Assembly (NCBI RefSeq): GCF_004115085.1
Contig: NZ_QXJP01000016.1
Location: forward strand, 1 to 64,000
DNA length: 64,000 nt
Reading direction: 5' to 3'
From: Longirhabdus pacifica
GTDB lineage: Bacteria; Bacillota; Bacilli; Paenibacillales; DSM-105158
Under the pieces are notes generated by a model. That model made no database searches and was not told where the DNA came from. It was given only the letters and a program-made list of their open reading frames with translations. A program made the position numbers and the translations under genes. Positions 36,133 to 44,349 of this stretch are shown in pieces. Numbering within the stretch: the stretch's first letter is position 1; each line of letters begins with the position of its first letter.

Positions 36133-37515
36133 TTATGCCTCCTGCAATATTTTCATAGATTGCTTTTCTACGGATTGAATAGCATCATAAAAAATGTCAC
36201 ACACTTGTTCCACTTGCTGCTCCGTAATAACTAATGGTGGCAAGAAGCGAATCACACTTCCATGTCTTCCACCTGGCTCTACAATCAGACCTTTTTCAAA
36301 ACAAGCTTGTTGAATGTGACGAGCTCTTTCCGCATGGGCAGGGTATGTCCCTAAATGATCGGGTTGCTTTTCTTTGTCCACGATTTCTACCCCAATCATC
36401 AGCCCTTTTCCTCTTACGTCACCAATGCTATTGGTCTGTGCTTGAATTTCTTTGAACTTAGACATCATGAGCTCACCCATACGTGCGGCATGTTGATCCA
36501 ATTCGTTTTGAATCACATATTCCATCGTTGCAAGTCCCGTTGCCATTGCCATTTGGTTACCTCGGAACGTTCCCGCATGTGCCCCTGGCTCCCATACATC
36601 TAATGCTTCATCATATACGACAACGGAAAGTGGCAACGATCCACCGATCGCTTTAGATAAAATAATCACGTCGGGTGTAACATCGGCATGCTCAAAAGCA
36701 TATAGCTTCCCTGTTCTTCCTAGTCCAGTCTGCACTTCATCGACGATTAAAGGAATGTTGCGCTCTTTCGTTATGCTGCGAATGTGCTGTACCCACTTGT
36801 CATCCGCTGCAATCGCACCGCCTTCTCCTTGCACCACTTCCATGATCATGCCAGCAGGAGAAACGATGCCACTCTCTGGATCGTCTAGTACATTTTTAAT
36901 ATAGTGAATGCCCGTATTGACGCCTTGCTCGCCGCCAATACCGAATGGACAACGATAATCATAAGGGAACGGGAGAAAATGAACGTCCGACATCAAGCCT
37001 GTAATTTTCTCTTTCGCTCCTGTATTCCCCATCAAGCTTAATGCACCATGTGTCATGCCATGGTAACCACCGTGAAAAGAAAATACACTACGATTTCCTG
37101 TTGCTGTTTTTACTAATTTTAGAGCCGCTTCTACTGCATCTGCTCCAGAAGGTCCACAAAATTGTATTTTCGCTTTTTTAGAAAAAGATTCTGGCAAACT
37201 AGCAAATAATGCATCTACGAATTGCTCTTTTACTGGTGTTGTAATATCTAATGTATGTAAAGGATATCCCTCTGATAAAAAGTTTTGAATCGCCTCGATG
37301 ATGACAGGATGATTGTGACCTAAAGCTAATGTACCTGCACCACCAAGACAATCTAAATATGTTTTTCCGTCCACATCTTTGACTATCATTCCTTTTGCTT
37401 CTCTTATCGCAATGGGAATACGACGTGGATACGACCTGGCATTAGACTCCCTCCTTTTTTGTTGAGCAAGCAACACTTCGTTATGGGATAAATTTGTATT
37501 ATGATTGTCTAACAA
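36133..37515 (-). CDS. Diaminobutyrate-2-oxoglutarate aminotransferase (RhbA-like)
   Basis: A 460-aa class III PLP aminotransferase making L-2,4-diaminobutyrate from aspartate semialdehyde and glutamate. PLP lysine in VIILSKAIGGSLPLSVVVYD, aspartate in IPLIVDEVQTGLGRTGKLYA and AFEHADVTPDV are seen. The start is TTG at 37515, preceded by GAGGTGAT (37521-37528) at good spacing. First gene of the operon behind a Fur-box promoter. Confidence 0.93.
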   Translation of the reverse strand: MLDNHNTNLSHNEVLLAQQKRRESNARSYPRRIPIAIREAKGMIVKDVDGKTYLDCLGGAGTLALGHNHPVIIEAIQNFLSEGYPLHTLDITTPVKEQFVDALFASLPESFSKKAKIQFCGPSGADAVEAALKLVKTATGNRSVFSFHGGYHGMTHGALSLMGNTGAKEKITGLMSDVHFLPFPYDYRCPFGIGGEQGVNTGIHYIKNVLDDPESGIVSPAGMIMEVVQGEGGAIAADDKWVQHIRSITKERNIPLIVDEVQTGLGRTGKLYAFEHADVTPDVIILSKAIGGSLPLSVVVYDEALDVWEPGAHAGTFRGNQMAMATGLATMEYVIQNELDQHAARMGELMMSKFKEIQAQTNSIGDVRGKGLMIGVEIVDKEKQPDHLGTYPAHAERARHIQQACFEKGLIVEPGGRHGSVIRFLPPLVITEQQVEQVCDIFYDAIQSVEKQSMKILQEA

Positions 37516-37541
37516 TCTATATCACCTCATCATATTATTTT

Positions 37542-37560
37542 GATAATGATAATTATTATC
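37542..37560. promoter_or_regulatory. Fur box upstream of the siderophore operon
   Basis: GATAATGATAATTATTATC matches the 19-bp Fur consensus GATAATGATAATCATTATC at 18 of 19 positions. It lies between the promoter and the TTG start of the aminotransferase gene. Confidence 0.88.
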
Positions 37561-37609
37561 ACTATATATCGAAAAAAATATAGCGGATTCATATCACAGC
37601 CGCTAGTAA

Positions 37610-37624
37610 TGATAATCATTTTCA
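37610..37624. promoter_or_regulatory. Second Fur box at the siderophore promoter
   Basis: TGATAATCATTTTCA differs from the 7-1-7 box TGATAATNATTATCA at one position. It starts directly after the -10 element, so bound Fur would cover the transcription start. Confidence 0.8.
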
Positions 37625-37631
37625 ATTACAG

Positions 37632-37660
37632 ATTGTATATGATGTGACTATCCTTGTCAA
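37632..37660 (-). promoter_or_regulatory. Sigma-A promoter of the siderophore operon
   Basis: Minus-strand TTGACA (37655-37660), 17 nt, TACAAT (37632-37637). Consensus -35 and near-consensus -10, with Fur boxes downstream. Confidence 0.75.
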
Positions 37661-37891
37661 CAGAGGAATGAAAATTAAATATATTTTTTTGGGAATTATA
37701 CTTTTTGTGTTTGATATTCCATTCATCCCTATTACGTTTAGTATACTGTTATTTTTTTGATGTGATTTGTCATTGTTTATCGTTTTGTAGTATCATATTT
37801 ACACAAGGAGAATATGTCTGATATAGTATAGATTAAGAAAAGAAGAGTTTCTCTTCTTTATTTTCATGGACATTAGTAAAGGGGAAATGGG

Positions 37892-38863
37892 ATGAGTATT
37901 TCGAACAATGTGAAAGCGTTATGTAAATTAAGTGGGTTGTTACTCGCTGCGTTCATCGTTATCACACTATCACAACCTGCTACTATTACAGCATCGAGTG
38001 AAGATATTTATGAAACAGAAGAAAACAACACAAAAGAAGAAGCAAGCAATAACATGGCAAATAACAGCAACAATCATTATGGAACACTTACGAGCGAAGA
38101 CCCAGCCGACTTTTGGCAAATGGATATGCCCTATGACACAAAATTAAATTTATTTTTAGGCAATATTCCCGAAGATAGTAATTACAATGTATATTTACAT
38201 AGTGAAAATGATGAGGAGATCATATGGTCTTCTGAAAACCTACTTAACGAAAATGAATTAGGACAACATATTACAGTCAATGCTGGCACTTATTTTGTTG
38301 AAGTTAGATTAATAGAGGGCGGTAATGATACTGAAAACTATTTATTACGCTATAAAGAAATAGAGGAAGTCGTAATAGAAGAAGCCATAGGCGAAAGTGT
38401 AAGTACCGTAACTATTACAGATCCGATATGGCCCGTGGATGGATCCACTGTCATTTCCGATCATTATGGTACGAGAGGCGGACATCATAAAGGCGTAGAT
38501 ATTTCTTGGCATGGTACTTTTCCTGTCGCAGATTACAATGCTTCGGGTTGTACCAACGCGCCGTGTCGCTCTGCCAATAATATATTATCCACTTACAGTG
38601 GCACCGTAACAAACGTGTATTTTGATGCTGTCCGCGGACATGTGGTTGAAATTGAAAGTGTCGTTGATGGAGAAACACTTTTGCTTCGTTACCAGCATTT
38701 GTACAGTTACAATGTAGCTGTTCTCGATCAAGTGATTGCTGGAGACATCATTGGTGTCATGGGTAACACTGGATCTACATTCGGACAAACGGGTGTACAC
38801 TTACATTTGGAAGTTATAAAAAATGGTACGTACCTAAATCCATTGGATTTCGTGCAGCCTTAA
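37892..38863 (+). CDS. Secreted M23 (LytM-type) metallopeptidase
   Basis: A 323-aa exported peptidase likely cutting peptidoglycan cross-links. Signal peptide: about residues 1-35. A bacterial pre-peptidase C-terminal-like beta domain spans about 55-155 (EDPADFWQMDMPYDTKLNLFL). The M23 domain is about 180-323, with zinc ligands in GGHHKGVDISW (HxxxD) and GVHLHLEV (HxH). An unusual insert with a cysteine pair, ASGCTNAPCRSAN, lies in the M23 domain. It is divergent from the siderophore operon. Confidence 0.88.
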   Translation: MSISNNVKALCKLSGLLLAAFIVITLSQPATITASSEDIYETEENNTKEEASNNMANNSNNHYGTLTSEDPADFWQMDMPYDTKLNLFLGNIPEDSNYNVYLHSENDEEIIWSSENLLNENELGQHITVNAGTYFVEVRLIEGGNDTENYLLRYKEIEEVVIEEAIGESVSTVTITDPIWPVDGSTVISDHYGTRGGHHKGVDISWHGTFPVADYNASGCTNAPCRSANNILSTYSGTVTNVYFDAVRGHVVEIESVVDGETLLLRYQHLYSYNVAVLDQVIAGDIIGVMGNTGSTFGQTGVHLHLEVIKNGTYLNPLDFVQP

Positions 38864-38877
38864 CATATTGCCAACAT

Positions 38878-38912
38878 AGAAGGGATGATAATATATCATT
38901 CCTTCTTTTTTT
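38878..38912 (+). terminator. Intrinsic terminator
   Basis: A 13-bp stem (AGAAGGGATGATA, 38878-38890, with 38894-38906; one mismatch or wobble) with a tiny loop and a seven-T run, 14 nt after the M23 gene. Confidence 0.85.
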
Positions 38913-39045
38913 GTGATGCCACTGTCATACCACTTTCTTTCATATTCGTTTGTCTTTCATCATAAACTTAATTGATATTGACATCTAATAGATGACATTC
39001 AAACATATTAGCATGAATATCATCTACCATGAAGGAGTGGTTGTA

Positions 39046-40740
39046 TTGGTGAGAAAACAAAATAAATCACGCTGCGCTCCCGTTACCGTACAGGAACTAC
39101 AAGAGCACTCTAAAAATTTTGAACAAGGTATTGTGAAAGTTACAGATGGAGTCTATGCTGCTATCGGATACGGTCTAGCCAATAGCATTTTGTTAGAAGG
39201 GCCTACTGGTACTGTCATTGTAGATACGATGGAAAGTAGGGAATCTGCTATACCAGTGAAACAAGCCTTCGATCAAATTACTTCCAAACCTCTAGAAGCG
39301 GTCATATACACTCATTTTCACGATGATCATATCGGCGGAACGAAAGTGTTTACAGAAGGGCAAGACGTCGATATTTATGCTTCAGCTGAAACCGTCGAGC
39401 AATTAAATGAAGTTGCCCTGCTCTCTGCGATACGCTCTGTTCGCTCTCAAAGAATGTTTGGTACCAACGTACCTGAAAAAGCATTTATTAATTCTGGTAT
39501 TGGACCATTTTTAAATATTGATAGCAGTTCAACGATCGATTTTCAACTGCCAACCAAAGTATTTAGCGATGATATTGAGATAGAAGCAGGGGGTCTGACA
39601 CTACAGCTATTACAAGCACCTGGTGAAGCAACAGGCGAAATCGTTGTGTATTTACCCGAAAAAGGGGTGCTCATTAGTGCCGATGATTACTACTACACTT
39701 TTCCTAACATTTATACGATAAGAGGTACAAAATATCGTAGTCCATTAGTATGGTCTGACACAATGGAAAAAATGCGCAGACTAGAAGCAGAGTATCTTGT
39801 CCCCTTACATACGATGCCTGTGTATGGAAAAGAGAACATTGATCAAGTGTTGTCCAATTACCGTGATGCACTGCGCTTTGTACATGATCAGACCGTCAAA
39901 GGCATGAATCAAGGTATGCTTTCTGATCAACTCGTTGAATTTGTGCAGCTCCCTCCGCATCTCGCCAACGTACCGTATCTAAAAGAATTTTACGGAACGA
40001 CAAAATGGGGAGTAAAAAATGTGTTCAATGGGTTGTTAGGTTGGTTTGATGGCAACTCCACGGAACTCTGTCCGCTTTCTTTAAGTGAGAGAGCAATGCG
40101 CATTGCTAACATGGCAGGTGGACCGCAAAGGTTGCTGGAAGAAGCGACAATAGCTTACGCCATCCATGATTATCAATGGGTACTGGAATTATCTGATCTC
40201 CTCTATCAATTTCCAAATTATCAGCAGCAAGCGAAGCAATTAAAAGCAAACGCACTGTGGCAGTTAGGCTTGCAACAAGGCAATGCCAATGCTAGGAATT
40301 ATTATTTAACGCAAGCACTAGAGATTACTGGCAAAGTGTCCTTACCTGACACTCCTAATGCTTTGTCTCGCTTACTCACATTAGAGATGGATACTATTTT
40401 CAAGCTGCTCGGGATTCAATTAAATGCCAGTCGAAGTGAAAAAGTCATGACGGCGATGAAAGTGGAGTTTTGTGATGAAGGTTATTTCTATACCGTGAAT
40501 GTTCGCAAAGGGGTTGCCATTTCCGTCCCATATGAATTGGATGATACACAGATTGAAATATGCGCTACTCCTAACGCATGGAAGCTGCTTGTCACAGGGC
40601 TATTGCCACCAAGACTAGCACTATTAAGCAAAAGAGTAACGATTGAGAAAGGGACAGAAGAACAATTTTTACAGTTTTTAAGCTTATTTGACTTTCCTTT
40701 CGATCTTAGCGAATTAGATTTGAAGGATATTTTAACGTAG
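39046..40740 (+). CDS. Alkylsulfatase-like metallo-beta-lactamase hydrolase
   Basis: A protein of about 564 aa resembling the SdsA/BDS1 alkylsulfatase group: an MBL domain with zinc motif TYTHFHDDHIGG-like sequence (YTHFHDDHIGGTKVF), a helical dimerisation domain (LYQFPNYQQQAKQLKANALWQLG) and a C-terminal SCP2-like domain. The substrate may be an alkyl sulfate or another ester; this cannot be read from the sequence. The frame is open from 38992, but GAAGGAGTGG at about 39029-39040 points to TTG 39046 or GTG 39049 as the start. Confidence 0.82.
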   Translation: MVRKQNKSRCAPVTVQELQEHSKNFEQGIVKVTDGVYAAIGYGLANSILLEGPTGTVIVDTMESRESAIPVKQAFDQITSKPLEAVIYTHFHDDHIGGTKVFTEGQDVDIYASAETVEQLNEVALLSAIRSVRSQRMFGTNVPEKAFINSGIGPFLNIDSSSTIDFQLPTKVFSDDIEIEAGGLTLQLLQAPGEATGEIVVYLPEKGVLISADDYYYTFPNIYTIRGTKYRSPLVWSDTMEKMRRLEAEYLVPLHTMPVYGKENIDQVLSNYRDALRFVHDQTVKGMNQGMLSDQLVEFVQLPPHLANVPYLKEFYGTTKWGVKNVFNGLLGWFDGNSTELCPLSLSERAMRIANMAGGPQRLLEEATIAYAIHDYQWVLELSDLLYQFPNYQQQAKQLKANALWQLGLQQGNANARNYYLTQALEITGKVSLPDTPNALSRLLTLEMDTIFKLLGIQLNASRSEKVMTAMKVEFCDEGYFYTVNVRKGVAISVPYELDDTQIEICATPNAWKLLVTGLLPPRLALLSKRVTIEKGTEEQFLQFLSLFDFPFDLSELDLKDILT

Positions 40741-40743
40741 CAG

Positions 40744-40793
40744 TAGCGTTATAGGTTGAAGGCATGTCATGATGAAGAGGACCTATAACGCTA
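40744..40793. terminator. Long inverted repeat between convergent genes
   Basis: Perfect 12-bp arms TAGCGTTATAGG (40744-40755) and CCTATAACGCTA (40782-40793) with a 26-nt loop, 3 nt after the MBL gene stop. No T run, so a factor-independent terminator is unlikely; it may protect 3' ends. Confidence 0.55.
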
Positions 40794-40873
40794 GATATTC
40801 TACATGAATGAATCAGTTGTGCTTTGCGTATATTTTATGACAGAAAGCAGACGAGTAACGTTGTGATCATCAT

Positions 40874-40961
40874 GCACTGGCTATCGTGCTGATGATGATG
40901 CGTTTACTATCACGCATGGGCGATGATGATGTATTGCTTATGGTGCATTTGCTATCATGCA
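40874..40961. repeat. Array of three small hairpins sharing an 8-nt loop
   Basis: Three stems surround the loop pattern T(G/T)(G/A)CTATC: TGGCTATC in stem GCAC/GTGC (40874-40889), TTACTATC in ATGCGT/ACGCAT (40898-40917), TTGCTATC in TGCAT/ATGCA (40944-40961). GATGATGATG spacers lie between them. The stems differ but remain paired. The last unit overlaps the stop of the PatB-like gene. Confidence 0.6.
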
Positions 40962-42139
40962 TTGGTTGTAATGGTATGAGCTGCTGCGCAAAATTTTCTT
41001 AACCCTTCTGCTAATATTTCTTGTGGACAAGCCAAATTAATTCTTAAAAATCCTTTACCTTCGCTTCCAAATATGGAGCCTTCGTTAAATACTACTCCCG
41101 CTTCCTTAAACATGAGCTCCTTTAAACCAGCAACGTCTAACCCTAACTCACGACAATCTATCCACAGTAAATAAGTTCCTTCTGGGCTCATCGGCTTCAC
41201 CTTAGGCAGATGCTCCGCAAAATAGTCCACCGCAAAGGTAACGTTTTTATCCACATACGCTAACAATTCATCTAACCATGCTGATCCGTGATCATATGCT
41301 GCTTGAACAGCATAAGGTGCAAAACAATTGGTCATATGTAAACTCAGCGTTTTGATGCGCTTGTCTAATTTACGCTTCCACTTTTCATTCTGAATCACCA
41401 TAAAAGAGCTTTGAATACCTGGAAGGTTAAATGTTTTTGTAGCTGCAAGACAAGTGACAGTGTGCATCGCCATATTCTCTGAAATGGAAGCATAAGGAGT
41501 ATACGTATTCCCTGACAGAGTTAAATCACAATGTATTTCATCCGCAATAACGGTCACATCATAACGATGACACAAATCACCAACTCGTTGTAATTCTTCT
41601 CTTGTCCATACTCTTCCACCTGGATTATGCGGATTACATAGCAATAATAGCTTTGCTCCATCTTTCATCCACTGTTCTAAGTTTTCAAGATCCATTTCAT
41701 ATTTTCCATCTTTTAAAATAAGCGGGTTTTTCGCAACTTTTCTATCGTTCATCGTAATAACATCGTAAAAAGGATAGTACACCGGCGATTGCAGCATCAC
41801 CAAATCACCTGGCTGACTAAAGATTTCCACAGCTAAACTAAGGGAAGTTACAATGCCTGGACTATGACTTAACCACGCTGTATTTAGCTTCCAACCGTGT
41901 CTTTTTTCAAACCAATTCACAATAGAGGCATGATAACTTTCTGGTAAAAAAGAATAACCATATACCCCATGTTCGGCACGGTTTATTATGGCTTCTCTTA
42001 CCTCAGGCGGGCTTTGAAAGTCCATATCTGCTACCCACAAAGGAAGTAAATCATCGTGACCGAAAAGCCGTTCACTTTGATCCCATTTATAGGAAAGGGT
42101 GTTTTTACGATCAAGTTTTTGGTTAAAATCTATTGTCAT
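40955..42139 (-). CDS. patB: PatB/MalY-type cysteine-S-conjugate beta-lyase
   Basis: A 394-aa PLP enzyme of the C-S lyase/cystathionine beta-lyase group. Visible: DLLPLWVADMDFQSPPEVREA, CNPHNPGGRVW, VIADEIHCDLTL and the lysine region CLAATKTFNLPGIQSS. Start ATG 42139 has GAGGTGAA upstream; the open frame reaches 42220 without support. It may form a unit with the kinase gene upstream. Confidence 0.88.
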   Translation of the reverse strand: MTIDFNQKLDRKNTLSYKWDQSERLFGHDDLLPLWVADMDFQSPPEVREAIINRAEHGVYGYSFLPESYHASIVNWFEKRHGWKLNTAWLSHSPGIVTSLSLAVEIFSQPGDLVMLQSPVYYPFYDVITMNDRKVAKNPLILKDGKYEMDLENLEQWMKDGAKLLLLCNPHNPGGRVWTREELQRVGDLCHRYDVTVIADEIHCDLTLSGNTYTPYASISENMAMHTVTCLAATKTFNLPGIQSSFMVIQNEKWKRKLDKRIKTLSLHMTNCFAPYAVQAAYDHGSAWLDELLAYVDKNVTFAVDYFAEHLPKVKPMSPEGTYLLWIDCRELGLDVAGLKELMFKEAGVVFNEGSIFGSEGKGFLRINLACPQEILAEGLRKFCAAAHTITTNA

Positions 42140-42236
42140 GTTTTTCACCTCATATATCATGTTCTTGATATCATACCACGCTTCTTTATATTGCGCATGA
42201 TTTAGCTTGTACGTTTTCAAAATAAAATGAAGGAGC

Positions 42237-42986
42237 CTAAATCAAATCCTCCAACCATGTATGTAATGTTTCCTCTTCCTCATGTATATCATCAGAAAAT
42301 CTTGCCCCTACCAGCACTGGCAACCACTGCAACACATCTGTTTTAGATTGTCCGCTTTGTGCACAGTACATCGTTAAATACAATGCTGCTAAATTATTTT
42401 CATGTAATAAAAAGAGCATATAGGTTTTGCAAGCATCTGCATTTACACAACCTACAGTAGCATCAATCCAGTCTATGACGTATAACTGATTATCGTTGAT
42501 TATTATATTCCCCCAATGAAAATCACCGTGACACAATCCGTTTCCATCAGGTAGCTGTTCTAGCATCTTTATTAATTTATTTTTTTGTAGTGGATCAAGC
42601 TGTGAAGATTTCAAGATTTTATCGTGAAGTTGATGCTTCAATGTTAATGGTAAATCAACGGATTTCTTTTGTATTTGACACTGTAGTGTAACAAGCGTGT
42701 TGATGTGGCGAGCAGCGCTTTGTTTGTCCGCTTCATATAATTGCTGTAACGTATCACCTGGAATGTAATCCATACGCAGCGCATATGTATCTTCTATTTG
42801 CAATACTTCATGCACGCCTGCCATACGTATATTTTCATTACTTTGCACTAGCGAAGTAACCGCAGCTTCATAAAATATCGCTGCTTTTTCATACCCTTTA
42901 CGATATAGTTTATATATATGATTTTCATATAAAAAAACGTCCGCTTGCGCACCTGTTCCAATTATATTATTTTCATCAAATTGCAT
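42237..42986 (-). CDS. Aminoglycoside phosphotransferase-like kinase
   Basis: A 249-aa APH/choline-kinase-fold protein. The catalytic loop is GLCHGDFHWGNIIIND and the metal site LYVIDWIDATVG; the N-lobe has GTGAQADVFLYEN and a lysine in HIYKLYRKGYEKA. The substrate is unknown; such small APH relatives in bacilli are often not resistance enzymes. Confidence 0.85.
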   Translation of the reverse strand: MQFDENNIIGTGAQADVFLYENHIYKLYRKGYEKAAIFYEAAVTSLVQSNENIRMAGVHEVLQIEDTYALRMDYIPGDTLQQLYEADKQSAARHINTLVTLQCQIQKKSVDLPLTLKHQLHDKILKSSQLDPLQKNKLIKMLEQLPDGNGLCHGDFHWGNIIINDNQLYVIDWIDATVGCVNADACKTYMLFLLHENNLAALYLTMYCAQSGQSKTDVLQWLPVLVGARFSDDIHEEEETLHTWLEDLI

Positions 42987-43131
42987 GCCATACCTACTTT
43001 CTAATCGATAAGTTCATATACCTGTAAATGGTGACACTTATCCATCCATTTCTTCCTATGTCTATAATATGATAACAACCCGTACTTTCATAAAATAAGC
43101 TTACACTTAATATAGCATGTGTTGCAAATAC

Positions 43132-43189
43132 AGCGGAACCCTCCCGTTTGATTCATATGCATCCGATGAGCAGTAAGGAAAGTTCCGCT
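43132..43189. repeat. Inverted repeat downstream of sigK exon 3
   Basis: AGCGGAAC (43132-43139) and GTTCCGCT (43182-43189) form perfect 8-bp arms with a 42-nt loop. They lie between sigK exon 3 and the kinase gene, both on the minus strand. A role as transcript end is possible but there is no T run. Otherwise this gap holds nothing I can support. Confidence 0.35.
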
Positions 43190-43225
43190 TATGTCATTAT
43201 TTATAACCATCATCCATGCGTCATT

Positions 43226-43514
43226 TTAATTTGTTTTTTTCTTTTTTACTTTATAAAACTCATGATACAATTTCATGAGCGCTCTTTTTTCAATTCTGGA
43301 TACGTAAGATCTGGAAATGCCAAGTTGCTTGGCTATTTCTCTTTGTGTCCGTTCTTTTCCACTTTGGTCAAGGCCAAACCTTCCTATGACGACTTCTTTT
43401 TCTCGCTCATCAAGTACATGTAGATTACTATATATTTTATGTTTTTCTATTTTAAGCTGTACTTTCTCTTCTACGTCCGCAATATCCGTTCCTAATACGT
43501 CTATTAGTGCAATT
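43226..43514 (-). CDS. sigK: sigK exon 3: C-terminal part of sporulation sigma factor K (spoIIIC equivalent)
   Basis: Ninety-five whole codons plus the stop encode sigma regions 3-4: [20 protein letters not shown], then [15 protein letters not shown] and the region 4.2 helix-turn-helix [20 protein letters not shown], ending at TAA 43226-43228. There is no start codon or RBS; the frame is closed upstream by TAA within element B. Bases 43514 onward (A ATT GCA CTA) continue exon 2 exactly after the shared GA dinucleotide. The precise break in coding sequence, conserved residues on both sides and the neighbouring recombinase show a developmental split gene, not decay. Confidence 0.93.
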
Positions 43515-43516
43515 TC

Positions 43517-43541
43517 ATTGTCATATACAGTTTATCTGTAT
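43517..43541. repeat. att arm of element B at exon 3
   Basis: These 25 nt border core GA (43515-43516). Read on the minus strand they begin ATACAGATAA and end ATGACAAT. They form an imperfect inverted repeat with the arm at 50524-50548 (outer ATACAGATAA identical, inner ATGA and AA conserved). Confidence 0.8.
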
Positions 43542-43734
43542 GTCATTCCGCTTTTTTCATGTTATAGTGATATTTCTAGCTATTTATTATTAATGATTCG
43601 ATTAATTAGACTTTCTTAATGAATAGAAATCCAACATTTATTTACTATATTTTATTAATATTATAACAATTTAACTAGATTAGTATTTTATGATACAATA
43701 AAATGAATGGATTTATACATAAGGAGCAATTTTA

Positions 43735-44202
43735 ATGACACATATTACCTCATATGAAAAGCTTAAAAATATATTAGAAGAAAATAAAGATACACCTATA
43801 AAAGAAGTATGCGCATTCCAACCTCCATACATGGATCATTCTTTAATCACCATGTTCGGTAGCATTAAAAAGCAAAATATAACGATTATAAACAAAATGC
43901 AAAAGGAAACAACGAGTCCTGTTTTAAAAGATATACTGCAACTTACATATAATGAATTTCACACTATTTCTCATCTGAACAAGAAAGAAATGCAATATTT
44001 TTTAGAGCACCTTGCTAACATTGCTATATTTTCTCCTGAACAACCAATAGATACAGAAGCATACTACTCTGTTAAAGATCTCATGATCATTTTAGGAGCA
44101 AACGAACAACATGTTATAGATCAATTTGAAAGAGGTCGTTATAAGGGTTCGTTTATATATGATGGCGAATGGCTAAAACCAAAACCACAAGATATATTTT
44201 AA
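43735..44202 (+). CDS. Hypothetical protein with excisionase-like HTH, 155 aa (candidate directionality factor)
   Basis: The whole protein was not recognised. The last 45 residues resemble a MerR/Xis-type winged helix (HTH_17): YYSVKDLMIILGANEQHVID, then FERGRYKGSFIYDGEWLKP, the pattern found in excisionases. The first 110 residues are helical and without a recognised motif. It lies about 200 nt inside the exon 3 end of element B, with AAGGAG 8 nt before ATG. Large serine recombinases need a directionality factor to excise, so this is a plausible partner of the recombinase at 48925-50469; that link is inference. Confidence 0.65.
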   Translation: MTHITSYEKLKNILEENKDTPIKEVCAFQPPYMDHSLITMFGSIKKQNITIINKMQKETTSPVLKDILQLTYNEFHTISHLNKKEMQYFLEHLANIAIFSPEQPIDTEAYYSVKDLMIILGANEQHVIDQFERGRYKGSFIYDGEWLKPKPQDIF

Positions 44203-44220
44203 AAAAAGGTGATACATTGA

Positions 44221-44254
44221 AGAGACGACCATTCATTTGGCCGTCTCTTGTTGC
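44221..44254 (+). terminator. Hairpin after the HTH gene
   Basis: AGAGACGACC/GGCCGTCTCT (44221-44230 with 44239-44248), one A-C mismatch on this strand and fully paired with a G-U on the other. It is followed by TTGTTG. It lies between convergent genes and may act in both directions. Confidence 0.55.
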
Positions 44255-44349
44255 TAGTGTACAAAAATAGCGTTGTTCACTTTGTTTATTTACATGAAGT
44301 TTATCTTTCACTTACATGTAACTGATGCATATATTCCTAGTTCTGCGAT

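Noticed and set aside
42237-42986. Aminoglycoside resistance gene
   Set aside because: Only the general APH fold is visible; such relatives have many substrates, so resistance is not claimed.
43226-43514. sigK C-terminal piece as a decayed pseudogene
   Set aside because: The conserved frame, exact GA junctions, matching middle exon and two recombinases show an excisable split gene instead.
43148-43619. Plus-strand frames over sigK exon 3
   Set aside because: Hydrophobic shadow frames of the sigma region 4 coding sequence.
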